Shown piece after piece: positions 62,493 to 64,000 of a stretch of DNA of 64,000 nucleotides. Location: NCBI RefSeq assembly GCF_024753215.1, contig NZ_JANUGV010000001.1, positions 434,001-498,000 of the forward strand, in the 5' to 3' direction. This DNA comes from Massilia solisilvae. Its GTDB lineage: Bacteria > Pseudomonadota > Gammaproteobacteria > Burkholderiales > Burkholderiaceae_D. Every line of letters starts with the position of its first letter. The stretch's first letter is position 1. The translations under genes were made by a program, and so were the position numbers. Under the pieces are notes generated by a model, which worked only from the letters and a program-made list of their open reading frames with translations, ran no database searches and was not told where the DNA came from.

Positions 62493-63515
62493 ATGAAGGA
62501 CTTAAAGAGAATTTCTGGGAAGACAGAGGAAACGAAGGCGCAAAATGCTGTTGTTCCCCCTTCATCGCAGGCAGCGCAACAAGTGCGGCTGGTGACAATT
62601 ACCGAGGAAGAGGCGGGTCAGCGTATTGACAATTACCTGCTGCGCGTCTGCAAAGGCGTCCCCAAGAGCCATGTTTACCGCATCCTGCGCTCGGGCGAAG
62701 TGCGCGTGAACAAAGGTCGTATCGATCAGCTGTACCGGCTGGCCGAAGGCGACGTGGTGCGCATCCCGCCGGTGCGGCTGGCCGAGCGCAGCGGGGCGGC
62801 GCCGGTGCCGGGGGCCGAATTCGCGATCCTGTTCGAGGACAGCCACCTGCTCGTGATCGACAAGCCGGCCGGGGTGGCCGTGCACGGCGGCTCGGGCGTG
62901 TCGTACGGCGTCATCGAGCAGCTGCGCGCGGCGCGGCCGGAAGCGAAATTTCTGGAGCTGGTGCACCGGCTGGACCGTGAAACGTCGGGATTATTGCTGC
63001 TGGCCAAGAAACGTTCGGCCCTGACCAATTTGCACGAGCAGATGCGCGAAGGCCACACGGACAAGCGTTATCTTGCTGCCGTGTATGGTGACTGGCGCAA
63101 CAAGCGGCAGCACGTCAAGCTACCGCTGCACAAGTTCACGACCCCGGACGGCGAGCGGCGCGTGGTGGTGCAGGCGGGCGGAATGGAGTCGCACACCGTG
63201 TTTACGTTGCTGCGCAAGTGGGAGCGGTTCGCGTTGCTGGAGGCGGAGCTGAAGACCGGTCGGACGCACCAGATTCGTGTGCATCTGGCTTCCAGTGGCT
63301 TTCCGATCCTGGGTGACGACAAATACGGCGATTTTGCGCTCAACCGCGCGCTGCAAAAGGCGGGGGAAGACCACGGGCCGCTGCGCAGGATGTTCCTGCA
63401 CGCGCACCAGATCACGTTCACGCATCCCGATTCCGGCAAGGAAATCACGCTGAAAGCGCCCTTGCCGCCAGAGTGCGAGCGTTTCTTGGTAAGCTTGGGG
63501 CAAGCGAAGACGTAG
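62493..63515 (+). CDS. rluC: Ribosomal large subunit pseudouridine synthase C
   Basis: A 340-residue rRNA-modifying enzyme of the RluC/RluD family. An N-terminal S4 domain (RIDNYLLRVCKGVPKSHVYR) is followed by the pseudouridine synthase domain with the catalytic Asp in LVHRLDRETSGLLLLAK. The C-terminal GRTHQIRVHLASSGFPILGD is also diagnostic. It modifies several uridines in 23S rRNA in E. coli. The stop codon is the TAG of a REPIN's GTAGGG head, so the repeat defines the C-terminus (LGQAKT). The first 25 residues are poorly conserved and a later start is possible. Confidence 0.94.
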   Translation: MKDLKRISGKTEETKAQNAVVPPSSQAAQQVRLVTITEEEAGQRIDNYLLRVCKGVPKSHVYRILRSGEVRVNKGRIDQLYRLAEGDVVRIPPVRLAERSGAAPVPGAEFAILFEDSHLLVIDKPAGVAVHGGSGVSYGVIEQLRAARPEAKFLELVHRLDRETSGLLLLAKKRSALTNLHEQMREGHTDKRYLAAVYGDWRNKRQHVKLPLHKFTTPDGERRVVVQAGGMESHTVFTLLRKWERFALLEAELKTGRTHQIRVHLASSGFPILGDDKYGDFALNRALQKAGEDHGPLRRMFLHAHQITFTHPDSGKEITLKAPLPPECERFLVSLGQAKT

Positions 63516-63595
63516 GGTGGGCAGGTTTCCTGCCCACGCGTTCAAATCACGCTGGCTTGGCCAGAACGCGTGGGCAGCACAGCTGCCCACCCTAC
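63512..63595. repeat. REPIN copy L (84 bp) supplying the rluC stop codon
   Basis: A canonical inverted pair. Its first four bases GTAG overlap the end of rluC: the rluC frame reads ACG-TAG-GGT, so TAG (63513-63515) is part of the repeat. The right end CCCACCCTAC ends at 63595, 48 nt before the next start codon. Confidence 0.93.
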
Positions 63596-63642
63596 GACTA
63601 CAAACTATATACAGAGGAGCTGGCTGCGATCAGCCAGGAGAC

Positions 63643-64000
63643 ATGCCAAGACAAAAATTCGACCTGATCGTTTTCGACTGGGACGGCACGCTGATGGACA
63701 GCACGGCCACCATCGTCAAGTGCATCCAGTCGGCCGCCAAGGATATCGGCGTGAAGCCACCCAGCGACCAGGCCGCGTCGCAGGTGATCGGCCTGCGGCT
63801 GGCCGAGGCGATGCAATCGGTGGTGCCCGACATCGATCCCGCCCTGTACCCGAAACTGGTGGAGCGTTACCGCTACCATTACTTGACGAAGGACCACGAA
63901 CTCGTCCTGTTCGACGGCGTTCGCGACATGTTGACGGACTTGTCGCACGCTGGCTACTTCCTCGCGGTGGCGACCGGCAAGAGCCGGGTCGGCCTGAACC
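63643..64000 (+). CDS. HAD-family hydrolase, phosphoglycolate phosphatase-like (partial)
   Basis: The first 119 residues of a HAD phosphatase; the gene runs off the right edge. HAD motif I is FDLIVFDWDGTLMDST (nucleophile Asp and acid/base Asp in DWDGT). The cap domain is helical. Motif II Thr follows in FLAVATGKSR. In Burkholderiales such a gene commonly follows rluC and is annotated as gph-like. Substrate (2-phosphoglycolate or another phosphate) is not certain from this fragment. CAGGAG lies upstream of ATG 63643. Confidence 0.88.
   Translation, partial: MPRQKFDLIVFDWDGTLMDSTATIVKCIQSAAKDIGVKPPSDQAASQVIGLRLAEAMQSVVPDIDPALYPKLVERYRYHYLTKDHELVLFDGVRDMLTDLSHAGYFLAVATGKSRVGLN

Overview
This is a high-GC (roughly two-thirds G+C) chromosomal window from a betaproteobacterium. 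It most resembles the Oxalobacteraceae (Massilia/Duganella/Telluria group). That placement rests on gene content and order (radC..fkpB-ispH; NUDIX-aat-bpt-pyrD; ribF-ileS-lspA-coaBC-dut; divergent rne/rluC; a phasin) and on the many GTAGGGTGGGCAG repeats. No database search was possible. Most of the window is core genome. I see no prophage, CRISPR array or integrative element; the only transposase-like gene is one REP-associated tyrosine transposase (RAYT).

Layout. 0-3.1 kb: start of radC, a ferric-reductase-like flavocytochrome, fkpB and ispH. 3.5-7.2 kb: livHMGF, a branched-chain amino-acid ABC transporter without its binding protein. 7.4-13.3 kb: phasin, EamA exporter, nitroreductase, PBP7-type endopeptidase, IclR regulator, diacylglycerol kinase and 1-Cys peroxiredoxin. 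13.4-18.1 kb: sulfur block of a TauE/SafE permease and cysTWA-cysB. 18.4-22.7 kb: aldo-keto reductase, pyrD, and the N-end-rule pair bpt/aat behind a NUDIX gene. 22.9 kb: initiator tRNA-Met. 23-29.4 kb: two outer-membrane barrels, a Gly-rich secreted protein, an orphan Tdi1-like immunity protein, AlkA, a second EamA and XdhC. 29.5-36.9 kb (minus strand): ribF-ileS-lspA-coaBC-dut and a degenerate M48 lipoprotein. 37.2-41.1 kb: tonB-exbB-exbD-exbD-TPR. 41.8-46.8 kb: prkA-yeaH-spoVR stress operon. 47.4-53.6 kb: adenine/adenosine deaminase, FtsX-type permease, group II globin, rmuC and a class D beta-lactamase. 53.7-58.7 kb: RAYT, then chrA-moaA-mobA/moeA on the minus strand. 58.8-64 kb: rne, rluC and a partial phosphoglycolate-phosphatase-like gene.

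The unifying signal is a REP/REPIN family: inverted pairs of about 33-nt GTAG-headed hairpin units at 12 loci, mostly within 45 nt after a stop codon. The single RAYT gene lies inside the decayed remains of one such element, so element and probable mobilising enzyme occur together. These elements affect genes as well as gaps. One 84-bp copy (exactly 28 codons, no stop) joins mobA to moeA as a single reading frame. Another supplies the stop codon of rluC. A third carries a second palindrome nested in one of its hairpins. A fourth has its two units in reversed order inside the prkA operon. A second, GTCGT-headed REP-like family is present at 18.1-18.4, 41.7 and 48.4 kb.

Other items worth attention are an M48/PDZ lipoprotein that has lost its catalytic and metal-binding residues, a 10-bp inverted repeat that can hide the start site of the TauE/SafE gene, and a chromate transporter gene whose end overlaps moaA.
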